Shown piece after piece: positions 55,357-64,000 of a stretch of DNA of 64,000 bases (position 1 is its first letter; every line of letters begins with the position of its first letter). The notes beneath the pieces are model-generated. The model was given only the letters and a program-made list of their open reading frames with translations. It made no database searches and had not been told where the DNA came from. The position numbers were made by a program, and so were the translations under genes. The DNA is from Vibrio penaeicida (GTDB lineage: Bacteria > Pseudomonadota > Gammaproteobacteria > Enterobacterales > Vibrionaceae), in contig NZ_JAUYVM010000002.1 in assembly GCF_030689305.1 (NCBI RefSeq), forward strand, positions 186,001 through 250,000. The letters are read 5' to 3'.

Positions 55357-56510
55357 TGGAAAGAAACAGAAAAAAGCTGTCTGCAGGTACGCTTTTTAAA
55401 CATGGCCTGATCTTGTTCTTCGTGCTGGCGTGGACCTTACCAACGTTGGGATTGTTGGTGAGCTCAGTGCGCGACAAAGACCAGCTTGCGATCAGTGGTT
55501 GGTGGACCGCCATGGTCACCACAGAGCGAAATGAAGTGGTCAGAACTGGGAAGAAAGGGAGTGCCATCCGCGATGGTGACCAATATGTCATTGCAGGTAA
55601 CTTGTTTGAAGAAAATTCAGGAAGAACGGTAGACAGCTGGGGTGAACGGGCGAAAGAAATCGATAAACATCTACCCGGTGAGGCTGTTGAGTTGAAAAAC
55701 GGCAGTGTATTAACGGTGATGGAAAATGGTGAATATCGCTGGGAATCCGATGCACCGTTTACGCATAAAAGAGGCAAACGGATTTTCCATGTGGCAAATA
55801 TTCCACCTCGATTTACCTTTGAAAACTACATAGAGGTATTGGCTTCGGAAGGGGTAGGACAAGCTTTTGTTAACTCACTTACGGTGACGATACCGGCCAC
55901 GTTTATTCCCATTATGATCGCGGCATTTGCTGCCTACGGATTAGCGTGGATGGATTTTAGAGGTAAAAGCATCATGTTGGCCATCATTGTTGGCTTATTG
56001 GTTGTGCCATTACAAATGTCGTTGATACCGGTGCTTAGGTTGTACAACGAGGTCGGAAGCTTTTTCGACGTGGCGACCAAATCGTATCCCGGTGTTTGGC
56101 TAGCCCATACAGGGTTTGGGCTACCGCTGGCGATTTATCTGCTGCGGAATTATATGGCGGGTTTGCCAAAAGAAATCATGGAATCGTCGCGCATGGACGG
56201 AGCCAATCATTTTCAAACCTTTATCAAGGTGGTGCTGCCGCTTTCATTACCCGCACTGGCATCGTTCGCTATTTTCCAATTCTTATGGGTGTGGAATGAT
56301 TTGCTGGTGGCCATGGTGTACCTAGGAAACAGTGGCGACAAAATTGTGCTCACGGCGCAACTTCGTGAACTGCTGGGATCGCGTGGGGATAACTGGGAAA
56401 TTTTAACGAGTGGTGCGTTCATAACGATCATCGTACCGCTTGTCGTATTTTTATCGTTACAACGATATTTTGTTCGCGGATTGCTGTCCGGTTCGGTTAA
56501 GGGAGGATAA
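55356..56510 (+). CDS. aglG: Alpha-glucoside ABC permease (AglG-like)
   Basis: 384 residues, MalG-type permease with EAA loop PKEIMESSRMDGANHFQTFIKVVLPLSLPAL. A large periplasmic insert (about residues 45-125, GWWTAMVTTERNEVVRTGKKGS...) lies after the first helix, as in AglG proteins. The ATG overlaps the aglF stop (TGATG) by one base; a GTG one codon earlier is possible. Forms the channel with AglF. Confidence 0.9.
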   Translation: MERNRKKLSAGTLFKHGLILFFVLAWTLPTLGLLVSSVRDKDQLAISGWWTAMVTTERNEVVRTGKKGSAIRDGDQYVIAGNLFEENSGRTVDSWGERAKEIDKHLPGEAVELKNGSVLTVMENGEYRWESDAPFTHKRGKRIFHVANIPPRFTFENYIEVLASEGVGQAFVNSLTVTIPATFIPIMIAAFAAYGLAWMDFRGKSIMLAIIVGLLVVPLQMSLIPVLRLYNEVGSFFDVATKSYPGVWLAHTGFGLPLAIYLLRNYMAGLPKEIMESSRMDGANHFQTFIKVVLPLSLPALASFAIFQFLWVWNDLLVAMVYLGNSGDKIVLTAQLRELLGSRGDNWEILTSGAFITIIVPLVVFLSLQRYFVRGLLSGSVKGG

Positions 56511-56512
56511 TC

Positions 56513-58183
56513 ATGGAAAACTCAAACATAGAATGGTGGCGCGGAGCGGTGATCTATCAGATCTATCCACGCAGTTACATGGACAGCAACGGTGATGGTA
56601 TTGGCGACTTAAATGGGATAACCAGCAAGTTGCCCTACATTGCGAGCCTAGGGGTAGATGCGATTTGGCTATCGCCTATTTTTGCCTCGCCCATGGATGA
56701 TTTTGGTTATGACATTGCCAACTACGTCGAGATAGATCCGATGTTTGGCACGTTAGAGCATTTTAAAACGTTGTTGGATGAAGCGCATAAGCTGGGGCTT
56801 AAAGTGATTGTGGACCAAGTATACAGCCACAGCAGCGATCAACATGCTTGGTTTAAAGAAAGCCGACAAGACAAAACCAACCCCAAAGCTGATTGGTATG
56901 TATGGGCTGATGCAAAAGAAGACGGCACACCACCGAATAACTGGCTCAGTATTTTTGGGGGCTCGGCATGGCAGTGGGATAGCCGTCGTCAGCAGTACTA
57001 CCAGCACAACTTTTTAACCTCGCAGCCGGATCTGAACTTCCATAACCCAGAGGTTCAGCAAGCCACCTTAGATACAGCAAAGTTCTGGATGGATTTAGGG
57101 GTGGATGGATTCCGGTTGGATGTGGTGAATATGTTTTTCCACGACCAACAGCTCAGAGACAATCCACCCGTGAGAAAACCGGAAGAGCAGTTTGTGGGGA
57201 CAGATAAGAAAAACCCATTCAGCTATCAATATCACTGTCACCAACTGACGCAGCCTGAAAATCTAGAATTTTTGAAGAAACTGCGAGCGGTTTTGGATGA
57301 GTACCCTGATCGCTTTACCGTCGGTGAAATTGGCGCACCTGAAGGGTTAAAAGTGATGGCGTCTTACACGTCTAATGGCGACAAATTGCACTCCGCTTAC
57401 ACGTTCGAATTATTGGGTGAAGATCATACTTCGTCGTATATAAAGGATACGCTTGAACGCGTTGAAGAAAACCTAGGGTCGGGGTGGCCTTGCTTCGCAT
57501 TGAGCAATCACGATGTCGTTCGCAGCGTTTCTCGCTGGGGCACGGATAAACAAGGCAACGTGCTGGACCGAGAAGCATTAGCCAAAGCCAGCTTAGTGTT
57601 TTTACTCAGTTTAAGAGGCAGCGCTTGCATCTATCAAGGTGAGGAGCTGGGCTTACCTGAAGCGACGGTAGGGTTTGATGATCTTCAAGACCCGTTTGGC
57701 ATTGAATTTTGGCCTGATTTCAAGGGGCGAGATGGCTGCCGAACCCCGATGGTTTGGAATAGCGATGGCGGGTTTAGCCAGAATGCTGAAACGTGGCTGC
57801 CGATAGAAACAGCACATTTGGCATTAAATCCAGAACTGCAGCAACAGAAAGAAAGCTCGGTCTTGCGATTTGTGCAACGTTTCATTGCGTGGCGAAAAAC
57901 ACAGCCAACACTAAAAACGGGTCAGTTTAAGTGGCATCAACTGCACGCGGATCTGATCAGTTTTGAACGATTTGAAAATGGCACCCGCTTACTCGTCGTT
58001 TTGAACCTAACTGGTAACGAGGTGGTTATCGAAAACTTAAGCGAAAAAGGGATTGATATCGCTTCTGTTGAAGACATCGGTTTAACGCATACGCTTTTGA
58101 ATGATCAGTTAAGCGTGCCTTCGGCTGGTGGCTTAATTGCAAAGCTGGGTGAGTTAGCAGCTTCTGGGAATGAGGAAAAATAA
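56513..58183 (+). CDS. aglA: Alpha-glucosidase, GH13 (AglA-like)
   Basis: 556 residues, GH13 subfamily of oligo-1,6-/alpha-glucosidase. Catalytic nucleophile Asp203 in DGFRLDVVNM, acid/base Glu272 in VGEIG, and transition-state Asp334 in LSNHDV; the N-terminal segment GDGIGDLNGI is a calcium-binding-type loop. Hydrolyses imported alpha-glucosides to glucose in the cytosol (no signal peptide). ATG preceded by GGAGG at 7 nt; it sits between the permease and ATPase genes. Confidence 0.93.
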   Translation: MENSNIEWWRGAVIYQIYPRSYMDSNGDGIGDLNGITSKLPYIASLGVDAIWLSPIFASPMDDFGYDIANYVEIDPMFGTLEHFKTLLDEAHKLGLKVIVDQVYSHSSDQHAWFKESRQDKTNPKADWYVWADAKEDGTPPNNWLSIFGGSAWQWDSRRQQYYQHNFLTSQPDLNFHNPEVQQATLDTAKFWMDLGVDGFRLDVVNMFFHDQQLRDNPPVRKPEEQFVGTDKKNPFSYQYHCHQLTQPENLEFLKKLRAVLDEYPDRFTVGEIGAPEGLKVMASYTSNGDKLHSAYTFELLGEDHTSSYIKDTLERVEENLGSGWPCFALSNHDVVRSVSRWGTDKQGNVLDREALAKASLVFLLSLRGSACIYQGEELGLPEATVGFDDLQDPFGIEFWPDFKGRDGCRTPMVWNSDGGFSQNAETWLPIETAHLALNPELQQQKESSVLRFVQRFIAWRKTQPTLKTGQFKWHQLHADLISFERFENGTRLLVVLNLTGNEVVIENLSEKGIDIASVEDIGLTHTLLNDQLSVPSAGGLIAKLGELAASGNEEK

Positions 58184-59281
58184 ATGGCATCGGTAACATT
58201 TAAAAATGTCAAAAAAGACTACAGCGGCACTCAGGTTGTTAAAGGATTTGACCTAGAGATCAGAGATGGTGAATTTGTTGTACTGCTTGGGTCTTCAGGC
58301 TGTGGTAAATCGACCACATTAAGAATGGTGGCAGGGCTAGAAGACATCAGCAGTGGAGAGATTTATCTTGATGATGTCTGCATTAACGACGTAGACCCGA
58401 AAGATCGCGATCTCGCTATGGTATTCCAAAGCTATGCCCTCTATCCCCATATGTCTGTGTACGACAATATCGCGTTTTCATTACAGCTGAAGAAAATGTC
58501 GAAAGACGCCATCGACAAGCGTGTTGAATGGGCTGCGGACTTGTTGGAGCTGACGCCATTACTCGAACGAAAACCAAAAGCGCTATCTGGCGGTCAACGC
58601 CAGCGTGTAGCGATGGGGCGAGCCATGGTTCGAACACCCAAGTTGTTTTTGTTTGATGAACCATTGTCGAACTTAGACGCCAAGTTGAGGGGGCAAATGC
58701 GTGCAGAAATTAAAGGGCTGCACAAGGAACTTGAAACCACAACGATTTACGTCACCCACGATCAAGTAGAAGCAATGACGCTGGCAGACAGAATCGTCAT
58801 CATGGAAAAAGGGATTATTGCTCAAATTGGCTCACCCAAAGAAGTCTTTAACCGCCCCGTGAACAAGTTTGTCGCAGGCTTTATCGGGAATCCAAGTATG
58901 AACATGATCGATACCATTGTTCAGCAAGAAAACGAGACGGCAGTGCTTCCTTTGAACGGGGAAAGTGTTCCTGTTCCAGAGGATTTTGAACGCCCAACCA
59001 ACGGCAGCAAAGTGACCTTGGGGCTTCGCCCAACCGACATTCACTTGAAACCGGAATTTGTAGGGCACACCAACTATGCCACAGTACAATGCAAGCTGGT
59101 GGATTACGAACTCTTGGGAGCGAGCATGTTGATCCGCGCTGAAATTGGCGACCAACCATTGTCTTTAGAAGTTCCTGCTGATGATGATTTTTCTTCAGAA
59201 AACAGCCATTTCATTGGGTATCTCGATCTTAGCGCAATCCATTTGTTTGACTCAGAAAAAGGACAAACATTACGGAAGTAA
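58184..59281 (+). CDS. aglK: Alpha-glucoside ABC ATPase (AglK-like)
   Basis: 365 residues of the MalK type: Walker A GSSGCGKST, Q-loop MVFQSYALYPH, signature LSGGQRQRVAMGRAM, Walker B LFLFDEPLSNLD, H-loop VTHDQVEAMTL, then the regulatory TOBE domain (about 235-365). It powers AglEFG. The ATG immediately follows the aglA stop. Confidence 0.93.
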   Translation: MASVTFKNVKKDYSGTQVVKGFDLEIRDGEFVVLLGSSGCGKSTTLRMVAGLEDISSGEIYLDDVCINDVDPKDRDLAMVFQSYALYPHMSVYDNIAFSLQLKKMSKDAIDKRVEWAADLLELTPLLERKPKALSGGQRQRVAMGRAMVRTPKLFLFDEPLSNLDAKLRGQMRAEIKGLHKELETTTIYVTHDQVEAMTLADRIVIMEKGIIAQIGSPKEVFNRPVNKFVAGFIGNPSMNMIDTIVQQENETAVLPLNGESVPVPEDFERPTNGSKVTLGLRPTDIHLKPEFVGHTNYATVQCKLVDYELLGASMLIRAEIGDQPLSLEVPADDDFSSENSHFIGYLDLSAIHLFDSEKGQTLRK

Positions 59282-59292
59282 ACTGATAATCT

Positions 59293-59305
59293 ATGTGGTC
59301 CACAT
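59293..59305. promoter_or_regulatory. 13-bp palindrome between aglK and the regulator gene
   Basis: ATGTGG-T-CCACAT at 12 bp after the aglK stop. Perfect symmetry, no T-run. Could be an operator or a small hairpin; function unknown. Confidence 0.35.
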
Positions 59306-59402
59306 GCAAAAGTGGCACTTAAAGGGGAAGCGACCCATCGGGTAATGGGGGCGCTTTCTGCTTTGGATCTTTCAAGTCAATATAAGGAAGTTAAAGGTTA
59401 TT

Positions 59403-60434
59403 ATGAACGCGAAAAAGCTGACATTAAAAGACGTATCACTCGCTCTTGGTGTATCGACCGCGACCATTTCTAATGCCTTTAACCGACCCAACCAACTCTC
59501 AGAAAAGCTTCGGGCGCACATTTTGTCTGAATGTGAAAAAATGGGGTTTTACGGTCCTAATGCTGCGGCCCGTAGCTTGAAAATTGGGAAGTCTGGCATT
59601 ATTGGTGTGTCGCTCGCAGAGCGCCTTCAATATAACTTTAGCGATCCCATCGCAACGCAGTTCTTAACGGGTGTTTCCGAAGTGTTTGACGAAGAGAACA
59701 TCAACATTCTCTTACTTCCTAGCCGAGTCGGGTTCGCTGAGAGTCGTTCTTTCGATGCGTATGCCGACGGCTTTATTGTCTATGGTCCACCAAAAGACGA
59801 TGAAATGTTGGCAAGGCTGATTCGCCAACACAAACCTATGGTTTCAGTCGATGTGGATATTGATGGTGTTTGCCACATCAATACCGATGACGAGGGGGCG
59901 GCTTCTCTCATCTCGAATCACACACTTGGGCAACCCTTTAAGCAAGTCTGCATTTTGGGGTTAAGGCTGACGGCTTCGCCCAAGGTTGAACCCATTCAGA
60001 CCAGTGATTTGTTGGATTCCAATATGTCTGTGTCTAATCGACGCCTACAAGGAATGCAGAATGTGATCAAAGCTAAGACAGGACATTTTCTGCAAGACAA
60101 ACACATTTGGAACGTACCAGACAATTCGTTTGGCGATGCTTATCAAGCCGCAAAGCAGGCGCTTAAAATAAGCAAGCCAGATGTTATTTTGTGCATGAGC
60201 GATGTGATTGCATTAGGCACGATACAGGCGTGTCAGGATGCTGGGTTGTCAGTACCTAACGATGTGAGAGTGTCTGGGTTTGATGATATTCCGCAGGCTG
60301 AAACAGCAGGACTAACGACGATCCATCAGGCTCAAAGAGAGAAAGGGCGACTGGCAGCGTACATGATTTTAGGTAAGGAACCATTGAAAAGCTGTGTAAT
60401 CGACAGTGAGCTAAAAGTTCGGACCAGTGCTTGA
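59403..60434 (+). CDS. aglR: LacI-family transcriptional regulator (AglR-like)
   Basis: 343 residues: N-terminal HTH (LTLKDVSLALGVSTATISNAFNRPNQLSEKLR) and hinge, then a periplasmic-binding-like ligand domain (ILCMSDVIALGTIQACQDAGLSVPNDVRVSGFDDIP). Placed after aglEFGAK in the same orientation, so it probably represses that operon and is induced by an alpha-glucoside. The palindrome upstream of aglE is the suspected operator. AglR naming rests on position and family, not on a specific match. Confidence 0.85.
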   Translation: MNAKKLTLKDVSLALGVSTATISNAFNRPNQLSEKLRAHILSECEKMGFYGPNAAARSLKIGKSGIIGVSLAERLQYNFSDPIATQFLTGVSEVFDEENINILLLPSRVGFAESRSFDAYADGFIVYGPPKDDEMLARLIRQHKPMVSVDVDIDGVCHINTDDEGAASLISNHTLGQPFKQVCILGLRLTASPKVEPIQTSDLLDSNMSVSNRRLQGMQNVIKAKTGHFLQDKHIWNVPDNSFGDAYQAAKQALKISKPDVILCMSDVIALGTIQACQDAGLSVPNDVRVSGFDDIPQAETAGLTTIHQAQREKGRLAAYMILGKEPLKSCVIDSELKVRTSA

Positions 60435-60440
60435 ATCAAA

Positions 60441-60474
60441 TATCCCCGCACCACTTATCGACGGATTGGGGATA
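60441..60474. terminator. Weak hairpin between convergent genes
   Basis: TATCCCC / GGGGATA with a 20-nt loop. Poor T-tracts, so strength is doubtful. Confidence 0.35.
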
Positions 60475-60499
60475 AAAGAGAGATTGAGTGTATGAAAAA

Positions 60500-62263
60500 T
60501 TACTTGCTCAGAATATGCAGTTTCACACAAGAATTCTCCGAACTTGTCCATGGGAACTTTCCGGTAATGCAAAAATGATGTGTCATTACGTCTAGAGTGT
60601 TGTTGTATGTGTGAGTTGCCTGATCGCTTACCCAATTTACCGTACTATTAGAACCGAAGTTCTTAATGTGATGAAATTTGAGGAATGCGTCATTCTCATT
60701 GTATACAGAGGCACTTCCGTCAATCGTTAACTTCTCACTTCTATCCAATCGCAACCTGTGTAAACCAGCTTTGTAGTCTTGACCGTTGACCTTAACGATG
60801 ACCGCTGGCGGTGTTGGCTCATCTCCTCGTATCAGCGTGTACTGCTTATATTTTTTGTGCGACCCTTTCATTCCAGCAATGACGAGTGAATCGCGACCGA
60901 AACTGGCGGATTGACTCTTCAAATAATGTCGGTTGTCGGTGACTAGTTCGACTTTCACGTTTTTGCTGTTTGAGAACGCGCCCAAATTTAAATCGGGTGA
61001 TTTGGTTGCAACGTGGATGATTTGCTTCTCACCAAATGACACATCCGAGACGCGCCAATGGTAAATCCAATTTTGCGCTTCACCTTCCGCTTGAACGGAT
61101 AATTGGTGACGTTCATTGATAGAGAGAGTTTGATGCGTTTTCCAATCCTTTATTTCGGGCAGTGCAACGTTCTCGTTATCGATGATTTCAATGTTCCATT
61201 CTTTGTTGCCATCGATATCACCACCATACAGCTTCTTAGATAGGGTTATCTTCCCTGGTGATGTGGTTTTCATATGAAGAACGTTGTCTGTTGAATCCAC
61301 ACCCGCATAACGGAAGATACCGAGAAGGGTATCGGTAGTGTTGTTATGAATGGAGCCTTGCCAGTCAGAATTGGCTGAGAGCGAGTTTGATCCAACAGTA
61401 AAACAATGACCTGCAGGGACTTTTGTGAACGTTTCACTGTCGAGGGCAGATTCTGGAATGGTGATCGTGCTGGTTTGCACTGTGCATTCTGGTGTCGAGT
61501 TGGTGCCGTTAATAACTACATCAATAACACCAGACCAACGTTCGCTGTCGCTGCTAGCCTGTACATTCAAACGAACTTCTTCTCGTTCACTTGATGAAAG
61601 ATAGGCGTATTCATCCAACGTTTCGTAGGTTAACGTTGTGCGTTCAGTATTCACAGTAGCCAGTCCACGATCAGAACTGTCTAAAGTGACGACATCAAAA
61701 ACGGCGTTCGTACCTGAAACCAGATCAGATGCACTCACATTCAATTGCGTGCCATTAGACATGAGTTTTGGATGAGACTTTGGCGTAGCGACGATCAAGT
61801 CAAAATTGGCGCAAAAAGGATACGCTCTCACAATCGTGCTGGTTTCAGAAACGCACATTTCTATTTGATAAGTTCCTTCCTCTCTTAGCTGAAGTAATAC
61901 CGTTCTTTTGGCGTCACTCGTTACTACTGAATTGTCTGGGTTGGTAATCGTCCACTGAGCGAACTGCGCTAAAGCCGTGGTTTGATTTAACAATTCGTAG
62001 CCATTAGGAGCGGGAATAAGAGGCAGCTCTTGGTGTATTTTCGTTGTTTGCTGATCCGAACGTGCTGAAACATAATCGCCATTTGGCAGAGAGATGGTGG
62101 CAAACACTTTCCACTTGGCTGAGATACCCGACCCATTAGCAGGCTCTGTTGGTTGAGTGGGCGCGGGGGTTGGTGTCACTGGATTGGTGGTTGTTTCTGA
62201 GCCGGACCCTCCGCCACAGGCAGTGAGACCTAATAAAACCGTAGTAACTAGCAACTTTTTCAT
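60500..62263 (-). CDS. Large hypothetical lipoprotein
   Basis: 587 residues. MKKLLVTTVLLGLTACGGGSGS is a lipoprotein signal with lipobox LTAC, followed by a Thr/Pro linker (TTTNPVTPTPAPTQPTEP). The rest is beta-rich and has several Ig/PKD-like strand patterns (for example WTITNPDNSVVTSDAKRTVLLQLREEGTYQIEMCV, where the EGTY-I-C pattern recalls PKD-type repeats). Six further Cys may form disulfides. It is probably surface- or periplasm-attached. No enzyme motif; it could bind carbohydrate or another partner. Divergent from nothing else obvious; function unknown. Confidence 0.75.
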   Translation of the reverse strand: MKKLLVTTVLLGLTACGGGSGSETTTNPVTPTPAPTQPTEPANGSGISAKWKVFATISLPNGDYVSARSDQQTTKIHQELPLIPAPNGYELLNQTTALAQFAQWTITNPDNSVVTSDAKRTVLLQLREEGTYQIEMCVSETSTIVRAYPFCANFDLIVATPKSHPKLMSNGTQLNVSASDLVSGTNAVFDVVTLDSSDRGLATVNTERTTLTYETLDEYAYLSSSEREEVRLNVQASSDSERWSGVIDVVINGTNSTPECTVQTSTITIPESALDSETFTKVPAGHCFTVGSNSLSANSDWQGSIHNNTTDTLLGIFRYAGVDSTDNVLHMKTTSPGKITLSKKLYGGDIDGNKEWNIEIIDNENVALPEIKDWKTHQTLSINERHQLSVQAEGEAQNWIYHWRVSDVSFGEKQIIHVATKSPDLNLGAFSNSKNVKVELVTDNRHYLKSQSASFGRDSLVIAGMKGSHKKYKQYTLIRGDEPTPPAVIVKVNGQDYKAGLHRLRLDRSEKLTIDGSASVYNENDAFLKFHHIKNFGSNSTVNWVSDQATHTYNNTLDVMTHHFCITGKFPWTSSENSCVKLHILSK

Positions 62264-62511
62264 TGTTCTTCCGAGTTAGGTTAACGGCTCAGCAATGACG
62301 TTTTTGGGGAAAGTTGAGCCTTATATGAAACTTGGAAGCAGCGTAATTTTGAGAATGTTAATTTCGCATTAAATTGGCATAAATAGTCACTAATGCAATC
62401 CTTTACACAGAATCAATATTTATAAAGTGTGAACTGTGTAAGAAAAGACCCTAAGCTTGTTGGTGATAATGTTATGTGGCAGTCACTTGTATTGCCAGAC
62501 CTAGCGATTAG

Positions 62512-63930
62512 TTAGGACACGTTGAACCTTTTCAGCGTGTTTTTCGCACCATGTTGTGCGATGGATTCATACGCATTCCTGATCCCTGCAACGGCGGTAT
62601 CGTTGTGGATTAATTGAGCGCCGAACACGTCCTCCATCTGAACAAATTGTTCGACCAGAATGTTAGGTTGGGCGCTTTTGTGAATAGTATCGAACTGTGC
62701 TGATTTTGGATCCTTAACTTCAAATCTTTCTCCACTGTCGTCCACTCCGCTTACGTATCGTATCCAAGCTGCGATCGCCAAATAGTAATCGTCACAGTTT
62801 TGATCGGCTTGCAAGCGAAGTGTGAAAGGAGCAAGGATCCGTTGCGGCAATTTCTGGCTACCATCCATCGCGATTTGCCAGGTTTTATGTTTCAGTTGAG
62901 TATTGCGAAAACGCTCGATAAGCGACTCTTTATACACTTCCAATTCATGTTGAGGCATTTGTAACGTTTGCGCTTGCGATGTCATGAGCCGTCGAACCGC
63001 TATCTCGAAGTCTTTGTTTTGAATCGTCTCCGCCACCGTTTTGTAACCTGCTAAGTAACCCAAATAGGCAATGAAAGAATGCGCCCCATTGAGCATTCTC
63101 AATTTCATGTCTTCGTAGGGCGTGACATCCTCAACAAATTGAGCACCCGCCATTTCCCAGTTTGGTTTGCCATAACGGAAGTTATCTTCTATCACCCACT
63201 GGCTAAAAGGTTCGGTGATGATGCCGCAGGGGTCGTATTCTCCCACGATACGATCGATTTCTTGTTGGGTTTCGTTGGTGACGGCTGGCGTAATTCGATC
63301 AACCATTGATGATGGAAAAGTGACTTCTCGGTCTATCCAAAGCGCGAGTTCGGGGGAAACCAACTCGGCAAATTGCGTCACCGCGTTTTGAACGGCTTCT
63401 CCATTATTTGGGATATTGTCGCAAGAAAGTACCGTTACCCCTTCTAAATTTCGTTCAAATCGCCTTCTCAAAGATTCCACAATGTAACCAATTGCCGAAC
63501 GTGGGGAACTGGGCTTGGCTAAGTCATGCAGAATGAGAGGGTCACTTGTATCTAATTGCCTAGATTGAGGGTTTATGCAATACCCTTTTTCAGTAATGGT
63601 GAGCGAGATGATGTGGGTATCGATTGACGCCATCGTATCCAAGATCGCGTCTTTGCCATGAATCGTAGGATGCAGAGCGTTGCTAATGGATTGAATTTTA
63701 GTGATATTCGCACCGCCGTCCCCCTTAGCAATGACAGAGTATTGATAATTTTGCTCCGTTAGAGCCGATATCATTGGCTGTCCGCTAAATAGGCTTACCA
63801 CACACGTCCCCCACGGATCTTTAGCATCCATTGCCTCGTGAGAATAAACCGCTTGGTGTGCACGATAGAACGCCCCAAACCCTAAATGAACAACCTTTGT
63901 CGGTACGCTTTTGACGATTTCAGAGCTCAT
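62512..63930 (-). CDS. Mannitol dehydrogenase family oxidoreductase (UxuB-like)
   Basis: 472 residues, long-chain polyol dehydrogenase family. N-terminal NAD site HLGFGAFYRAHQAVY, Asn in LSCDNIPNNG, and the catalytic Lys and His in PYEDMKLRMLNGAHSFIAYLG. Probably interconverts a sugar acid or polyol with a keto sugar, as UxuB (fructuronate reductase) or mannitol dehydrogenase do; which one cannot be told without its neighbours. ATG preceded by GGTGA. A perfect inverted repeat in its upstream region suggests a dedicated repressor. Confidence 0.85.
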   Translation of the reverse strand: MSSEIVKSVPTKVVHLGFGAFYRAHQAVYSHEAMDAKDPWGTCVVSLFSGQPMISALTEQNYQYSVIAKGDGGANITKIQSISNALHPTIHGKDAILDTMASIDTHIISLTITEKGYCINPQSRQLDTSDPLILHDLAKPSSPRSAIGYIVESLRRRFERNLEGVTVLSCDNIPNNGEAVQNAVTQFAELVSPELALWIDREVTFPSSMVDRITPAVTNETQQEIDRIVGEYDPCGIITEPFSQWVIEDNFRYGKPNWEMAGAQFVEDVTPYEDMKLRMLNGAHSFIAYLGYLAGYKTVAETIQNKDFEIAVRRLMTSQAQTLQMPQHELEVYKESLIERFRNTQLKHKTWQIAMDGSQKLPQRILAPFTLRLQADQNCDDYYLAIAAWIRYVSGVDDSGERFEVKDPKSAQFDTIHKSAQPNILVEQFVQMEDVFGAQLIHNDTAVAGIRNAYESIAQHGAKNTLKRFNVS

Positions 63931-63951
63931 ATTTTCACCAGTGGTATTTAC

Positions 63952-63988
63952 AAAATAATTAATAACAGGTTATGTTATTAATTATTTT
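63952..63988. promoter_or_regulatory. Perfect 15-bp inverted repeat upstream of the UxuB-like gene
   Basis: AAAATAATTAATAAC / GTTATTAATTATTTT with a 7-nt spacer, 22-58 bp upstream of the start codon and almost purely A/T. Fits an operator for a dimeric regulator or an A/T-rich promoter hairpin. Confidence 0.5.
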
Positions 63989-64000
63989 CAATCAAGCGAT

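Overview
The window reads as chromosomal DNA of a marine gammaproteobacterium, almost certainly Vibrio or a close relative. Evidence: a trxB-cydD-cydC block; small DUF families typical of Vibrionaceae (DUF3392, DUF3334, DUF3581, DUF2797); a 368-residue PurC of the Vibrio type; and a sulA gene with a near-E. coli LexA box. No rRNA, tRNA, CRISPR array, phage or intact insertion sequence was seen.

Layout. 1-2.3 kb: end of a fructose-type ABC importer (frcC, frcA, binding protein). 2.4-7.1 kb: cydC, cydD, trxB on the minus strand. 7.1-7.5 kb: a MITE-like palindromic element with 24-bp terminal inverted repeats; one solo end recurs at 37.25 kb. 7.6-20.3 kb: membrane-anchored protein, 2OG-Fe dioxygenase, DUF2797, diguanylate cyclase, sanA, DUF3392, malic enzyme, HrpB helicase, phospholipase A and a small unknown. 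20.3-23.4 kb: BCCT transporter, YgfF-like SDR, YsnE-like acetyltransferase.

23.5-33.4 kb is the most unusual part: a tight ten-gene minus-strand operon (ACP, active ketosynthase, ketosynthase-like protein without catalytic residues, second active ketosynthase, two double-hotdog dehydratase-like proteins, alpha/beta hydrolase, degenerate SDR, active SDR ketoreductase, 4'-phosphopantetheinyl transferase). A 1-kb, very AT-rich leader precedes it. It looks like a discrete-enzyme fatty acid/polyketide pathway in which catalytic subunits are paired with degenerate partners. Its product cannot be told from sequence. No acyltransferase or exporter is encoded, so malonyl-ACP would come from primary metabolism (FabD).

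33.4-46 kb: purC with a PurR box, sulA with a LexA box, a 58-codon zinc-ribbon-like gene below the usual length cut-off, a Sel1/transmembrane/J-domain protein, a frameshifted OmpA-like lipoprotein gene, DUF2786, DUF3334 (CheX-like), ydiJ, small proteins, a GNAT, a second diguanylate cyclase and DUF3581. 46-52.6 kb: complete histidine utilisation operon hutC-I-G-U-H with HutC-type operators. 52.7-60.4 kb: alpha-glucoside operon aglEFGAK plus a LacI-family regulator, with a perfect LacI-type palindrome upstream of aglE. 60.5-64 kb: a large lipoprotein and a mannitol-dehydrogenase-family oxidoreductase preceded by a perfect 15-bp inverted repeat.

The accessory theme is nutrient capture (fructose, histidine, alpha-glucosides, sugar acids or polyols) set between housekeeping genes. 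The polyketide/fatty-acid-like operon is the clearest candidate for an undescribed system.
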